Shown here: positions 14,687 to 27,592 of the stretch, one piece after another
Position numbering within the stretch: the stretch's first letter is position 1
Layout of the letters: the number at the start of each line of letters is the position of its first letter
NCBI GenBank assembly: GCA_905250125.1
Contig: CAJNOL010000901.1
Span: 24,483 to 88,482, forward strand
DNA length: 64,000 nt
Source of the DNA: Rotaria sordida
Lineage: Eukaryota; Rotifera; Eurotatoria; Philodinida; Philodinidae
Direction of reading: 5' to 3'
Notes under the pieces: model-generated
Told to the model about the DNA's origin: nothing
What the model saw: only the letters and a program-made list of their open reading frames with translations
The model's database searches: none
Program-made: the position numbers and the translations under genes

Positions 14687-15856
14687 ATGAGTAATATTAC
14701 AGCCGAACAGAAGAAACTTCTTCAATCAACAGTAGCCACTATGAGAGAACATGGCAAGGATATAACAACGAAATTCTATGCTACATTGTTCAAAGAACAT
14801 CCAGAATTTCGCAATTTTTTCAATCAAACAAATCAACAAACAGGAAAGCAACCTGCAGCACTCGCCGAGACCGTCTTTCAATTTGTCGAACATCTTGACA
14901 ATTTGGATGTAATGACACCACAGATGTCACGTCTCTCTACCAAACATCGTGCTGTTACTGTCAAACCGGAGCACTATCCAGTTGTTGGCAAATATCTTAT
15001 ACAATCAATCAAAGAATATTTAGGTGACAAAGGAACACCTGAAGTAATGGCTGCATGGCAAGCTCTATATGATCTTATGTCATCAGTCTTCATTAAGAAA
15101 GAGAAAGAATTGTACGATCAACTTGGTAATGATGAACGTGATAAAGGTTTCGTTCCATTCAGTGTTGCCAAGAAAGAAAATATTGCAGCTGGATCAACAC
15201 ATCTTTTCACGCTGACACGTCAAGATGGTGGAAAAATCTGGCCTTTTACTGTTGGACAATATATTACAGTACGCGTTGAAAAAGATGGTGTACTCCATCA
15301 TGGACACTACAATCCCGTCGAACCATGCAATGGTAACGATTACAGTATCGTTTGTCGGGAAGGACATAATGATCAAAATACCATTGTCTCAGAAGAACTT
15401 ATTCACAACCGCGCAGTTGGTAGTACGGTCTTAGTTTCAGCTCCAGCTGGTACTTTTGGACTCGTTAAGGATGCCAAACAACATTTATTTATTGCTGGTG
15501 GTATTGGTATTTCTTCGTTGATGGGAATGATCAACGAGTTGAATAAACAAGGAAAAGCAGCTTCAGCAACAGTTATTCAATGTGCACAAACTGAAGATCG
15601 TGCTACCTTTGCCAATCAATTACGTAATATACTTCCAAAAGGTCAACACACAGTTTTGACAAAAGAAAATCCAATATCAAAAGACCATCTTCAAGGCAAA
15701 TTACAGGCAGATACCCATGTCTACACGTCTGGTTCGGAAACATTTTTGGCTGCAGTTGAAAATATTCTCAACGGAGCTGGCCATCCACGATCTAACATTC
15801 ATATAAAATCAATCGAACCAACACTTGGATTATTAAAAGCTATTGGTCGTAAATAA
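14687..15856 (+). CDS. Flavohaemoglobin (nitric oxide dioxygenase type), single exon
   Basis: 389 codons, close to the usual length of about 395. Globin domain roughly 1-145: B10 Tyr31 (KFYATLF), E7 Gln55, proximal F8 His87 (TKHRAV) and Tyr97 after it are all present, so haem and oxygen/NO chemistry should be possible. FAD-binding domain about 150-260 and NAD-binding domain about 265-389 are recognisable (GQYITV, PAGTFG, AGGIGIS). In the family the protein turns NO and O2 into nitrate with NAD(P)H. Odd points: the flavin motif RxYS reads GHYN (206-209), the GxGxTP motif reads GIGISS, the Cys-Gly motif reads SG, and the C-terminal aromatic is lost. No intron interrupts it. An AATAAA lies at 16062, 206 bp after the stop. 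The start ATG fits the globin N-terminus; a possible 5'-UTR splice acceptor ends at 14624. The bacterial-type architecture and absence of introns suggest acquisition by transfer, which is inference. Confidence 0.93.
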   Translation: MSNITAEQKKLLQSTVATMREHGKDITTKFYATLFKEHPEFRNFFNQTNQQTGKQPAALAETVFQFVEHLDNLDVMTPQMSRLSTKHRAVTVKPEHYPVVGKYLIQSIKEYLGDKGTPEVMAAWQALYDLMSSVFIKKEKELYDQLGNDERDKGFVPFSVAKKENIAAGSTHLFTLTRQDGGKIWPFTVGQYITVRVEKDGVLHHGHYNPVEPCNGNDYSIVCREGHNDQNTIVSEELIHNRAVGSTVLVSAPAGTFGLVKDAKQHLFIAGGIGISSLMGMINELNKQGKAASATVIQCAQTEDRATFANQLRNILPKGQHTVLTKENPISKDHLQGKLQADTHVYTSGSETFLAAVENILNGAGHPRSNIHIKSIEPTLGLLKAIGRK

Positions 15857-15861
15857 ATCAT

Positions 15862-18180
15862 CTCAGATTAAAATAATAGCAACTCAAAAAAAGAACTCTA
15901 GAGTCCTTTCCACCTCTTTATCCTACTTTATCTATTAACTAGATACTTTGCTAATATCCAAATATTTTATTGTACTATGCACGTATTAGTTACTTTTTGT
16001 TTCACTTATTTATTAATTAGCGTTTCTTATTTTAGTGTAATATTGTTTTTTATCTGATTGAAATAAACAAAGTCAAAGATGAAATAGATAGTAAGAATGT
16101 CTCTCTATTTTCGTCTAAAAAATGTTTGAGATCATGGAAGATTTTATTTTACGATAAATTCAAAATCAACAATGGACAATATTAGAGAAAATAGAAGTAT
16201 GAGAAGTGCAAAGTTATTGTCAATCTTTCCATCTTCACCAACAACACTCAGTTATGATGCATTATCTTTCAAAATCAAGTTTTTATTTCTACTATTGACT
16301 TTGCCACAAACTAAAATACTCAATCATATGGCTTCGATAGTAAAAACTATTTACAGTATTCCTGCTTCTAATGCTAGAGGAAAAAAAGCTCGAACTTATC
16401 TCTGTAGTTAATTGAGTATAGAATAGAAAATAATGTATGCAATAAGAAAAGAAGGATTTTGGTAAATGTCATAAGGAAAACAATATGAAGTTTCCCTTGT
16501 AACTATTATTATCTGCTGTCAATTATCATGTCATAAATCATCTTTATTGCCATTGATATCATTTTATTCTAAGAAGAAACAAGAAAAAAAAAAAGAAGTA
16601 CACATCTATACTAATATAGTGATAGTCAATAAGAAGAAGACTATTTTCACATGTTATCCTTAAGATTGGAAAAAATATCTCGATAAGAGTACGACTTTCT
16701 TTCTTTCTTTGTCAATGATACTCTCTCTCTCATTAGAGTGTATTGCCATTGATTCACCAACTGCTTATTTATTTTTTTCTTGTAAAATCTCAATCAATAT
16801 TAATAATAATATAAGCTCAGTTTATGCTCCTTTTTATTTTAACAAGCTCATCTCAAGCGTCCATTCTACCTTCAATAATCGATTCTGATGTGACTGAAAT
16901 TTATAGTCCAAAGAAAGCATTCATATCTAATTGACCAACTGTTTTCGATCGAAGTCAATCATTGGTATGTCCGATGATAAACAGCTGCTCTCCATCTATC
17001 AAATTACTCTTAGCCGAGTATACAGATAGAGCTATTATCGGCACCAATAATACTTTGACAAGCGCATGCCTTGACAGTGATCACCCTCAATCCATCGTCA
17101 ATAATTGTCCAATGATCCATAAATTTGTAATGATCATTCAGAACGAAGATCTTGACAACTAGAGAATAGAATAAAAAGTCCTATCATCCACATATAGCGA
17201 CCTGTCCATACTGGATTAAACCAAATCAGATTGAATAATGTCAATATTAAACTCTTATATACGTGGCACAACATACCAATGATAATAACTATAAAATATA
17301 CGTGCAAGAAATTAAGAACAATCTTCGTTTACTTATCAATACATTGAAGAGAAAACCTTTCCTCTCTGTAGAATTCTATCAAGACAACAAGATCAACTAC
17401 TACTCCGAGAAGCATGACAAATTCATTGTTATTGTCGTCATCTGGACAAAACCTGCTCTGAATATTCATAACCATCTTATTATTTCTTCTGCTTTCAAGA
17501 TTTTTCCGTTGAAATTGAACAGTTTTACTTATCAAAACTTGAATAGTTTAAAGCTTTCCCGTAGGTTGTTCAAGACGAATACAACAAATATACACATGAA
17601 TTGACTATGATGAAGATGAAAATCGAAGTAGAAAGAAGATTATCAACCTCATCCTATTAGATAACCGGTGGAATTGGCCAACAAGAAGCAAATTTGATTT
17701 TTGGCTACTATTTTAAGAACCTTTTAAGGTTAAAGCATAATATGGTTCTATCTCGCACTTATTTTATCTGCTTCGAAAAATGGTTCTAGATGGAGAAAAA
17801 AAATTCATTTAACAATCTCAGTCTAGTTCTGTCGATATTATTAGGGTTTCGGTATGGAAAAATAGAAGATCACATCCACACTCATACTCTTAACTAAAAA
17901 GCAAAGTTTAAAATAAAATAGAACACTTGTCAAATTTGTGAGATAATTTATGTTTACATAGAATTCATATATAGGTTAACAGTTCAAACAGACTTTAAGA
18001 CATTAGAGATTGAGATAATGTCTTATGATTATTATTGAAAAGCTGAATGTATGCGAACGCATTTATAGAGATCTTATATCAATGATAATATTTTTTTTGC
18101 TTCTGCTCTAGTTCATCTAGAGATCGGTTAAATGAAAATTGAATATGAGTACAAGGTCACAATTTGTGGTATTTGGCTAC
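15862..18180. other. Intergenic, no supported gene (contains the 3' UTR of the flavohaemoglobin)
   Basis: Several plus-strand frames of 60-113 codons occur (16172-16411, 16962-17162, 17263-17604), but they lack a domain, a splice-consistent partner or coding-like composition. 16840-17260 is less AT-rich and could be an old decayed gene, which I could not resolve. Confidence 0.45.
16062..16067 (+). terminator. Polyadenylation signal AATAAA for the flavohaemoglobin gene
   Basis: AATAAA lies 206 bp downstream of the TAA stop on the coding strand, a normal distance for a eukaryotic 3' UTR. This is inferred from position only. Confidence 0.45.
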
Positions 18181-18187
18181 CTCTTTT

Positions 18188-18445
18188 TTATAATGATAAC
18201 AAAATATATTCGACAACTTCATTTGCATTTGTTGTTAAAGGAGCCAATTGTTTCCATGTTGGAAAATAAATACTAAACTGTGAATATGGTCGTTGGTCGT
18301 TTGCATTTTCGTATATAAATGTGTAGTTTCCAACAATATTAGTGGAATAAGAATTTGGACGAAGATAATCGTCAGGTAGTATTGAAAGTATATTTTTAAT
18401 AACTCCATCTTTGACTTCCATCCACAGATCATTCTCTTCTTTGTT
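18188..18445 (-). CDS. Candidate terminal exon of an unknown gene
   Basis: On the minus strand a splice acceptor (TTGTTAG) is followed in phase 0 by 86 codons ending at a stop. The composition looks like real protein (for example ILPDDYLRPNSYSTN and a stretch with YFPTWKQLAPLTTN), with varied residues unlike the AT-driven frames around it. No family is recognised. I could not find an upstream exon with a matching donor. It may be a leftover of a broken gene or the last exon of one whose other exons are too short to see. Confidence 0.35.
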   Translation of the reverse strand, partial: NKEENDLWMEVKDGVIKNILSILPDDYLRPNSYSTNIVGNYTFIYENANDQRPYSQFSIYFPTWKQLAPLTTNANEVVEYILLSL

Positions 18446-19353
18446 CTAACAAACAATGAGATAGAATTCGCAAAAAAAAATCAGTAGGACCTTGGCAGAT
18501 CAAATGTAGATCGGTTTATTCGTCTTGATATCTTCAATCTCGATAGGCTAAACTATCAGACATCGCGGATTTAATAGGATTGGAAAGAACATCGTAATAT
18601 GAATTCCAGTAATTGATTGATATGCTGTTGGAAAGATTTAAGAAATCCACTCTCGAGATGTCTCTTAAATGTCGACACTAGTCGAGTTAAACGACACGTT
18701 AAGCGTAAACAAGTTGATGTGCTTTTCTTTTAAGTTCATCTTGTTTTACTTTATACTAGGTGAGTTTCTTCTAAGTTATTCGAATTGGTTTCCTAGGAAT
18801 ATTATCAATATATCGCTTCACTGACTTTACAAAATCATTCATTTACCTTTCAAGTTCAAGTAAGAATTTTGTTTCTTCCTTTCGTTTTTGTTCATCAGAC
18901 CGAGAAAGGATGGATCTCAATCATTTTCATGAATATTGGATTATATTATGAATGTGGGTGTGAGTTTACCAGTGCCGGCATATACTTTGTTTTGATTCCA
19001 ACCGGAACAGGTACCGACATCTACATCCTCACGAAATTCATTCGGAAACAAAACATAATATTAATTGTGGAAGAAAAACTATGTTTAATTATTTAAAAAA
19101 TAGAAATTAATAATGAAGATATGACATTAATCAACAATCAACATATAAAGAGGCTTATCATTTTCCTTTGAAAAAGAAAGCAAAGACTCACGTAAGAATC
19201 AAAACTCAATGAATTACCGCACTGTTCATCTATATTCAGTACTAGTTCAAAATATTGATAAAATAATAACGACATTCAATGATTCACCTTTACATTCGTG
19301 TAATTCTTCGATCTACTGAGCTCAGAGTGATGAAAAAAAATAAATGTGGAAAC

Positions 19354-19371
19354 CTCGGATTTAAATCCGAG
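19354..19371. repeat. 18-bp perfect palindrome
   Basis: CTCGGATTTAAATCCGAG is its own reverse complement. It lies just upstream of two copies of an ATTGG...CCAAT hairpin motif and may be the centre of a small inverted-repeat element. Confidence 0.6.
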
Positions 19372-19473
19372 AGTTATGCGTACTGAAGAAAAGTGAATCA
19401 GACAAATCGGTCATTTTACAATGTGTGGATATAAAAATTAGCCTGGCAAACCCTTTCTATAAACACTTGAATT

Positions 19474-19606
19474 CTATTGGCTACTGCTCAACCAATAGGA
19501 TTTCGAAGTGAATACAACTCAGATTTCGACTCTTCGCCTTGAGCTATCCTAAAAAACTCGCTTTTCCTATAATTTGATTTCTATTGGTCAATGCTCAACC
19601 AATGAG
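19474..19606. repeat. Two direct copies of an ATTGG-CCAAT hairpin motif
   Basis: CTATTGG...CCAATAG at 19474-19498 and CTATTGG...CCAATGAG at 19581-19606, about 107 bp apart, with further similarity after each (GGATTTCGAAGT versus AGACTTCAAGT). The same hairpin recurs inside other repeat elements of this window (28177, 28353, 28529 and 54394). Confidence 0.6.
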
Positions 19607-19699
19607 ACTTCAAGTCAAGTGGAATACAGATTCGAGTTCTCCACCCCAGAAAACCTCGAAGTATTATCTCTGTGATCGGAAGATAGAGCTCTATTTGTG

Positions 19700-22600
19700 G
19701 ATCGATTAGAGCGCAGACAAAAACAGAACCGATTTCCGTTTATTTATCTTTGCATTAGGTGAGCTACCCTTCTTGTTTCTTTATGTTTTATATACCATTT
19801 TGTCGCTCGTGAAATTCTCTATCGAATGGTATATTATAGTTGGGGTTTTCTTTGACTATGATAGGGAAAGTGTTTTACGAAAGTGGGGATAGGTCGATTT
19901 TCCTATCGGAAGCCATAGGAAAAAATGAGTATTTTTGCAATAACTCAGGAACATTTGAAAATGTTTAAGTATGAAGTGAAACTTTGAATAAAAAGTTAAA
20001 AAGTATCACTAGTATGAAAACTAAAGTTGAATATATAAATAAGTCTTTGTAAAAGTTTGAACAATGTAGAAATTTTTATTATTGAGATTATTTCATCGAA
20101 AGTTTTCATATCTTTATATAGTGTATGTCCTTAGTCACACTATTTCAGTTTTTATTCGATCCGTAATAAGTTTGAAAAAATGATGATTATCGGAAATTAG
20201 AAGATCTATAAGATTATTTCTAAAATATGAAATAAAACCTTGAAAAGCATCGTTCCATAATAAAGAAAATCATATGAGTAAAGTTTGTTGAAAAAAAGTG
20301 GCATTTCTAAATGTGTAATTTTGTTAAAGTTCGAAAGTGAAGATATAAAAATGGTAGGTTAGTCAAGTGACATATTTACTCTCCTAATGTGCAAGATTTT
20401 TTTATACAATGAATATGTTAATTGATAAAGCACATATCAATCAATGTTTCCATAATTAAGATATTCTTCTCTTCAATTGATCTGAGAAGTGATAGTTAAT
20501 ATTATCATATATTATAGTTTATAAAAGGTAAAATATTAAAATCTTTGATTTAGTTTGATAAAATGTGAATAATTAATATCGTTAATATGAAATGTTGTTT
20601 AGTGCATTAAAATCGAAATAAACATATAATGATTATGAAAAAATAAATATGAGAGACCTTTCCTTGTCAAACTTCAATTAGTTAATGATAATCAATTAAT
20701 TCCTTTCTTCGGTTATTTAAAATATCTTTATATATAAATAATAAATTCTAGGAAAATCTAAATGATATTTTTCTATAATTATCTGATAAAATAAAAAGAA
20801 ATTATTCTCTAGTATTTTATTTAAATGAATATAGGTTTCGACAATGTTTAGATTTAATTAACTTATTAGAAAGAAAACTTTGATAAGAGAAATAGTTGAT
20901 TAGACTTTTATAGAATTGATTTATCTTATTTGTTTTTTTTCGACATGTTTTAGATAAGAATATGATGGAAAATAGTTTCGAATAAAATATATTCACTTAT
21001 AGAATAGTTGAAAAGTTCATTATCGTTCTATTCTAGAATAATTATCTTTTATTTGATGTTTAGATTGAGAAATTCTTGTTAAGAGTATATTATTAATAAT
21101 AGAAAGTTTATTTAAATGAAGAAGAGAAATTCGATAAAGTAATTATTTCGTTTAGTCTATAGACATATTGAATAGAAATAACGTAGCTAAATTATTAAAG
21201 TTAAGATTGTTTGTTGTTGGTGTCATCTTCTCTTGTTGTTCAATTTGATTAAATAATTCGAGTAGTTTGAGATGAGATAGAAGTTGAAATATACCTTTAA
21301 ATAATATTCTTTCAAATGGATTTTATATAATCGAAAATTAATAATATACTAATCATTTCGAATATGTTAATCATATTAAAGAATAGAAATAAATTCAAGA
21401 TAACTACCAATCAATAGATGTCAACAGATTTTACAATTTATCATTGTTATTATTGAAATAGTCGAATGTATAATCAAGAGATTGTTGTTGTTCAAGAATA
21501 TTTTGTCAATTTGAATATGTCGAGTGTTTTCTGATAGAGAATCAATTTGAAAATAAAATTCTTATAAATAATAAATCTAGGAAATAATATTATTCTCTAA
21601 CTGATATTGATCAATAAAATGATTGGTTGTAGTTTCTACTTGATTCATAGCTAATAATTATCTTAAATGTTCGACATTTGAGAAACGTTCTAGAAGACAT
21701 TAAAATAGATTTTTTAATAATCAACAATATTAGAATAGATTGGAATTATCAACTTTTTTAACTTTGGAGACAAAATCTAAATAAGTAAATTGAATGAAAT
21801 TTTATATAAATAAATCTAACTAATTTATGCTATTTTAGAGATAATAGATCTTCTCCTATCATCAACATATAACAATCTTCATAATTAATCAATAGAGTTG
21901 TCTAGACAACTGTTATAGTAAACATAAGATTATCTTATTCGTATATATAATAGCTGAATTGATTGAAGGACGAATAAATTCCAATAATTAAATATATAAG
22001 CTAAAATCCAGTTCAATTTATAGAATAGATAATATAACTGTTGAAGAAGAAAAACTAGATAAGATTTCATCACTAATAGATCGATTTAATCGAATTAGAT
22101 TAGCTAGAATTGAGAGAAGAGACGCCTTTTAAAAAAACTAATGTCAATACGATAACCTAATATATATTTCTATCAATGGTATAATAGAAGATTTTGTTAA
22201 AATATACTCTTTTCATTATTATGATAATTATTGAATGAAAAAAAAGCAAACTTTTCTGTACATTGTCAACTATTATTTTTGTGAGTAAACCGATTATATC
22301 TAAAAGTAGAACTAAAATGATCTTATAGAGATTTTTCAGTCATTTGTTTAAAATGTGTAACAGTTCTCTGTAGAAAAATTTCTTTATCACAAAATCTAGA
22401 GAAGAAATTTAAAAATAGTTTATTGATAAAATCTGACATCTTTTGCTAACTATAATATCAAGATAAATAGTATTTGAGCTATATAAAAACAAAAATATAG
22501 TTAAGAATAATTTGCCTAGTGAATATGGTGTCACTCTTTTAGGATTTCGCTTAGAAAACATTATTATAAAATGTGTCAAATTTCGAATAAATCTATTAGA

Positions 22601-24908
22601 ATTTTTTCGAGTAAACGTGACAATATTCCGAAGATGTTAAATATAGAGTTTCAATTATTTCATATAATTGAAGATACAAATATTGACATATGAACAAAAA
22701 CCGTTGAAAAAGTGTTTGATCTTATAATTGAAAATATTGACAAGTTAAATCTATTGGTTGAGATTTATAAAGTGGAGCTTGTTTCAAACGATTGTTATCA
22801 ATAGGAATAATAGAACAATGTCATAACATCCGACCTTTAACTTTATTCATAATAATTAAAGTTATTTCATTAAGTAAATCGACTAGTTGAACATTCTCTT
22901 CTGTATAAAAGAAGAAAAAAAAAGCTTGTTAATGTAGCTCTTTAAGAGGTTATATGTGAAAATGACATATATTATTGAGCCTTGTTATTGTAATATCTCA
23001 TCTGTAAACTGAAAAAATTCTTCTCGATTAGAATACTTTTCATAAATAATCGCTGATAAGAAGAACAATTTATAATTTATTTCTACATATTAAATTGAAA
23101 CTGTCTATTTTCGTTTGAGTGCATCTGATTTTATTTATTATTGCTGGTATATATTCGATAATAATCATTTGTGTGGTGTTGCTAACCTCTCTAATGTTTT
23201 CTTAGGTCGGTATATGTCTGGAATGGGGAGAGACTCTCGGAAAAACTTCAACTTAAAACTTCCACTGATTATTTTCTTCGAAAAATATATATGAATTCCA
23301 TAAAATAAATTATATTCTCAAATAGTTCGATAGAGATGAGAATGATTTCATAATCAATATAATGTCTTCGAATAAGATTATAATAGACGTATAGATATAT
23401 AAATATATGAAGAGTTATGCTTGAAGAACATTGTTGAAATGATAAGCAATCATTTATTATCAATTATTTTAACAAAGAATTTTTTTTTCTTTTTATAAAA
23501 ATAAATCATAGAGATAAAACTATGTTGAAGATATTTTTATTATAGAATATTATTTATTGATTTAAAATATCTCGAACTTTTAAAAGTGACTTAATATAAT
23601 ACTAGAGATAATAGAATGGTTTATATATCATTCATTTATCGATTAATATATATACAATTAGAATACTTATTAGTTATTTCAGATTTATAAACAATTGTTT
23701 CAAGTTTATCGATTCTATCATCTTTATAAAGACACAATTTCTATAGTTTATTTTTCGTTTATTAAATTCTAATTTTGAAAATAATCGAAATAATAAAAAT
23801 ATCGTTAAAAAACTAATCTATTATTATCTAGAGAACTTATTGATTAAATCTAAAGGATTTTACAAATGATACATAAAAAATAATAATTAAAGAATAATTA
23901 GAGTATAAAAAATAAAAAAAAACGTTAAATGAAGGTTATTATAATGATAATTGTTAAGATGGTGTTCGTCTAAATAAAAATGAATATAGATAAATTTGAA
24001 AATATCTACTAGTTAGAAATATTTTTATCATAATTCAGTTGAACTTTTCAACTAAACTGAAATTTTCAAAACTAACTATTTGTTCTTTGAACGAGTATAT
24101 ATTCATATTTTGATTTGTTTAACTGATCATCTTCCTTTATTTTAAAAAAGAAAACTATTTTCATATCATTTGTTTATTTATTCATTGAGATATTTGTTTA
24201 TCAAAATTCTCACTATATTTTATTTAGTTTTTATAGGAAATTCTTTCTATAACTATGTTACCACAACCCTTTTCCTACTAATATGATAAAGTGACATCTT
24301 TATATAAGGTAGGAATTATTTTACTAGAAATTTCTTTCTTTTTAGTATTATTATTCTGATTTAATAGACATACATTTTCAGGCAAGGTTTAGATGCAGTA
24401 GAACAATTATGAACGACAGGAACCATTTATTTTGTCATGTCTAATCTGTTATGGAAAGTTATCTATAATAGAAAATAGCGTTACTAATGTCTCTAATGAA
24501 AGGTAAGAAGAGACGGAAAGGAGGCGCAAAATCTCAAATAAAACATTTCCATTGATTATTTTCTTTGAAAATTGATGAAAGTTTCACACAAATGTAATCA
24601 TAAATGAAAAAAGATGTTTAGAAAAACGATATATATATATTATCCTATGTTTTAAGATTTCGACACTAATATTAAGTTAAATCTATTTATAATCAGTTGA
24701 AAAAATTTCTATAAGATAAATAATTTATTTTTTTCGAAGATTTTATTAAAATGATCGAAATGGGATTTTCTAAGAAAAGAAATTCTATTCATCAATATAT
24801 TTGAATATATTTTTTTAGTAAATATAATTTCTATTAATTTAAATAAAATTTCCTAGACTACACTACTAACATTCTTTTTCGATGTTTCTCTTCATATCTT
24901 TTTCTTTT
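19700..24908. other. AT-rich non-coding stretch
   Basis: No gene is supported. Open frames are short and follow base composition. No tandem array or long inverted repeat was noticed. Confidence 0.55.
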
Positions 24909-24918
24909 NNNNNNNNNN
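24909..24918. other. Assembly gap of ten Ns
   Basis: Ten consecutive Ns. A run of exactly ten is typically a scaffolder's placeholder, so the true gap length may differ. Confidence 0.98.
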
Positions 24919-26260
24919 GGAATTGTTGTTTATTGTTATGATTATAATGAGAGAGAGTTGTATATATTTGAAGGTATGAGTTGTGCAGTTAAATGTCTGT
25001 GGAAGTATTATAGTTGATCGATATATATATTGTTATATTGCATTAATTTGTTTTTCTCTCAATTGCTCATTATCAGGAGAGATTTTTATTCAATTTATTC
25101 AAATTGTTTCTCTTGCATTGAGTTTGTCGAAGATCGAGAGAACTCAGGTCTCTCCCCTCCCTTTTCTGACCGAAAAAAACGTTTTTTTTTTCGATTTTGA
25201 GGTTTTCATTTGTAGAAGTAGTTTGAAATGTTCTCTATCAAATGCAATACGAATTCGAACTGTATCATGTTGTGTAAATCCTGACAAAGCTTAATTTCGA
25301 GGACCCCTATGCGCAACAAAATGTCAAAATTTTTTCAAACGGCAATTTTCTATGTTTATTTTTTTGTTTTTTTTTTATTAAGAACTGCTTTGTTTGATAT
25401 CTGTTCTTGTTGTAGTTAGTCGGAAGTATTTGAAACAATGTGAAAGATGTTAATAAATGACACGAACCAAATTCTGAAGAATGAATAATCAATACGCGAG
25501 AAAAAGAAAAATCTTGATTATTAGTTGTCAAATTGATTAATTAAAGAGTTAGTTTCGCAACTAAAAAGGTCTATCTCGGTCCTATCAGAATTGCATAGAA
25601 AGAGATCTTTATATGTGTATTTGATGTGTAACAACAAATAACCTTTGATGATTCAAAATGAATAAAATAAACAAAAGATACACATAAGAAAAATCAAAAT
25701 TCAACTTTGTTTTGCATTTTTCTTGAAATTAATTTTTCAACAAAAAAAAACCAAGTTTTTTCCTTTTTCTCCCTCGCGGTACAATCGAGTGGGCTCAAAG
25801 TTTTTTTTATGAGTACTTTGGTTGAAATGGGGGTGTGCCGTTTCTTTTCTTCCTCAAATATTGTTCCTGAGGAATTTGGCAGACTTTACAAAATTAGTAT
25901 CATTGAAAAAACAAACATGCTTTTTGATAGTCTCGTTTAGTATATGGCTTCTCCTCAACTATAACAAGGATATTTTTCAAAGAAAAAAAACACATCCTAA
26001 TTTAATCCTACTTATCACAGAAGAAATTTCTGTTCAGAATGACGAAGTATAAAGTTTTGCGGGAATGAGGAGGAGAAAGTTCTACTCATTTTAAACTATT
26101 TCAATCCGTATATATTCCTGAAGAAAGCATTTACGAATTTCGAGTCTATAACAACTTTGCTCTACTCATCGAGATTTATAAACTCTAAAAGTTTTGTAAC
26201 TTTTCCTCGACTCCTTCCCAACAAACTCTGGAAAGAGGATCCTTTAAATTAAAAATGTTG
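24919..26260. other. Non-coding stretch, nothing recognised
   Basis: Frames of 74-103 codons occur on both strands, but their content is homopolymer-driven (poly-T and poly-A tracts near 25180, 25360 and 25740). No domain or repeat is seen. Confidence 0.5.
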
Positions 26261-26267
26261 TGCATAG

Positions 26268-26320
26268 TAGGGTAAGGTTAGGGCGAGAAGAGCGTAGGGT
26301 AAGGTAGGGTCGGGGTATGA
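26268..26320 (+). repeat. Short cluster of TAGGG-type motifs
   Basis: Several spaced TAGGGTAAGG-like and TAGGGT words lie within about 60 bp. They resemble degenerate interstitial telomere-like sequence but do not form a perfect array, so origin by chance or from a minisatellite is equally possible. Confidence 0.3.
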
Positions 26321-26775
26321 AAATTACTCCAGGGTAGGATACAGAGTACGAAAAAGTTGTATTCTACAAGACGCTAGTCAATATGAAAAAGATTGTCGTG
26401 TCCCACTTTATGATAATTTCATTAAAAAACAAATTCAAAATAGTTTGGGCTCAACATTTGGTAAAAACTGTTATCGATAATCTCGATTCTAGAACAAGAA
26501 AATTATTTTATGAAAATGAAAGTATAATTGATTATCTTTGGAAAGTTCTATGTCCTTTTATTAATGCACAACTTTCTAACGATTTCTCTTGCAAGAGATC
26601 CCACTTAAAAGGTACTCTAACTATATTTTATTGGTATAACAAGAAAACGTTCCATCTCCTGTATTTTTCTTGTTCCTTATATACTACTTCGTAACGACCT
26701 TGAAAGATACAGTGAATAGAATAACAGAAAAAAATGAGAAGAACAAAGGTTAGAGCACAACTATGGATCCCGCTA

Positions 26776-26965
26776 TGTACGAGAGAAGAACACACCGAGA
26801 ATGTCATTCCAAAGTACATAATGATCGGAAAAGGATATTGTGGTTATTCCTTTTATGGATATCATTATGCACGAGAGAATAACATACCAAACATGTCATT
26901 TCAAAGTACATATACAGAACGGAAAAGGATATTATCGTTATTCCTTTTCCGGTTAACAATATATA
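26776..26965. repeat. Two-copy tandem duplication, 92-bp period
   Basis: The words ACGAGAGAA, GTCATT.CAAAGTACAT and CGGAAAAGGATATT recur 92 bp apart (first copy from 26779, second from 26871). The duplicated sequence creates an apparent open frame that I do not regard as a gene. Confidence 0.65.
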
Positions 26966-27023
26966 CAAGACAAGGACCAACTAATGGTGTAGCTTCAAGC
27001 TACATTTAGGATAAGAACGAAGT

Positions 27024-27240
27024 ATAGAAATTTGAATTAAAGATAGGGTATGGATTATATATTAGGTCGGAGTATTACAAACTTGACTTATCACAATATC
27101 GTCTAATATATTTTAAAACTATTCCATGTTCACATAAGTTATTTCGACTTGAATATTTAAAAGATGATTTACGATATCATCATCGTGTTTCTAATGGACT
27201 TGCACAAAAATTAGTTGAGAATTTTAAAGCGTCTCGATGA
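27024..27240 (+). other. Possible coding remnant ending in a stop
   Basis: After a TAG acceptor-like site the plus strand is open for 71 codons to TGA at 27238. It contains a stretch with CSHKLFRLEYLKDDLRYHH, which looks protein-like. No upstream exon could be joined in phase, because frames at 26380-26610 conflict. No family is recognised. This is probably a relic or a terminal exon. Confidence 0.25.
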
Positions 27241-27592
27241 AAATATAATTCTACGACGTCTTTACTTATTTCATCAACATCATTAAAAGAACAAAATCTT
27301 TAAATTGTTTTCATTGATATTTGTCTCATGCGGTTTTTTTCGTTTATATAAATAAAAAATTCAATTATTTGAAAACATATATATTGAAAAAGATCAATAA
27401 GAAGAGATCAACAAGAAAATGTTATGATTGAAAACCACTCGCACTCAGTAGGACTAATCAGGAAAGAGAACCAACTGATCAATTATTTTTTAGTTGAAAC
27501 AATCTCTATTATCTTCATATAGATAAACTATGAATACAGCGAAAAAGTTCAGGCTAACAGTTCATTGTTATGGAAATACTAGAGTTTTACGC

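Noticed and set aside
26383..26694. 103-codon plus frame before the possible relic at 27024
   Set aside because: Two frames compete (a second one from about 26367 also looks protein-like) and neither joins in phase to the downstream piece, so no gene model could be supported.
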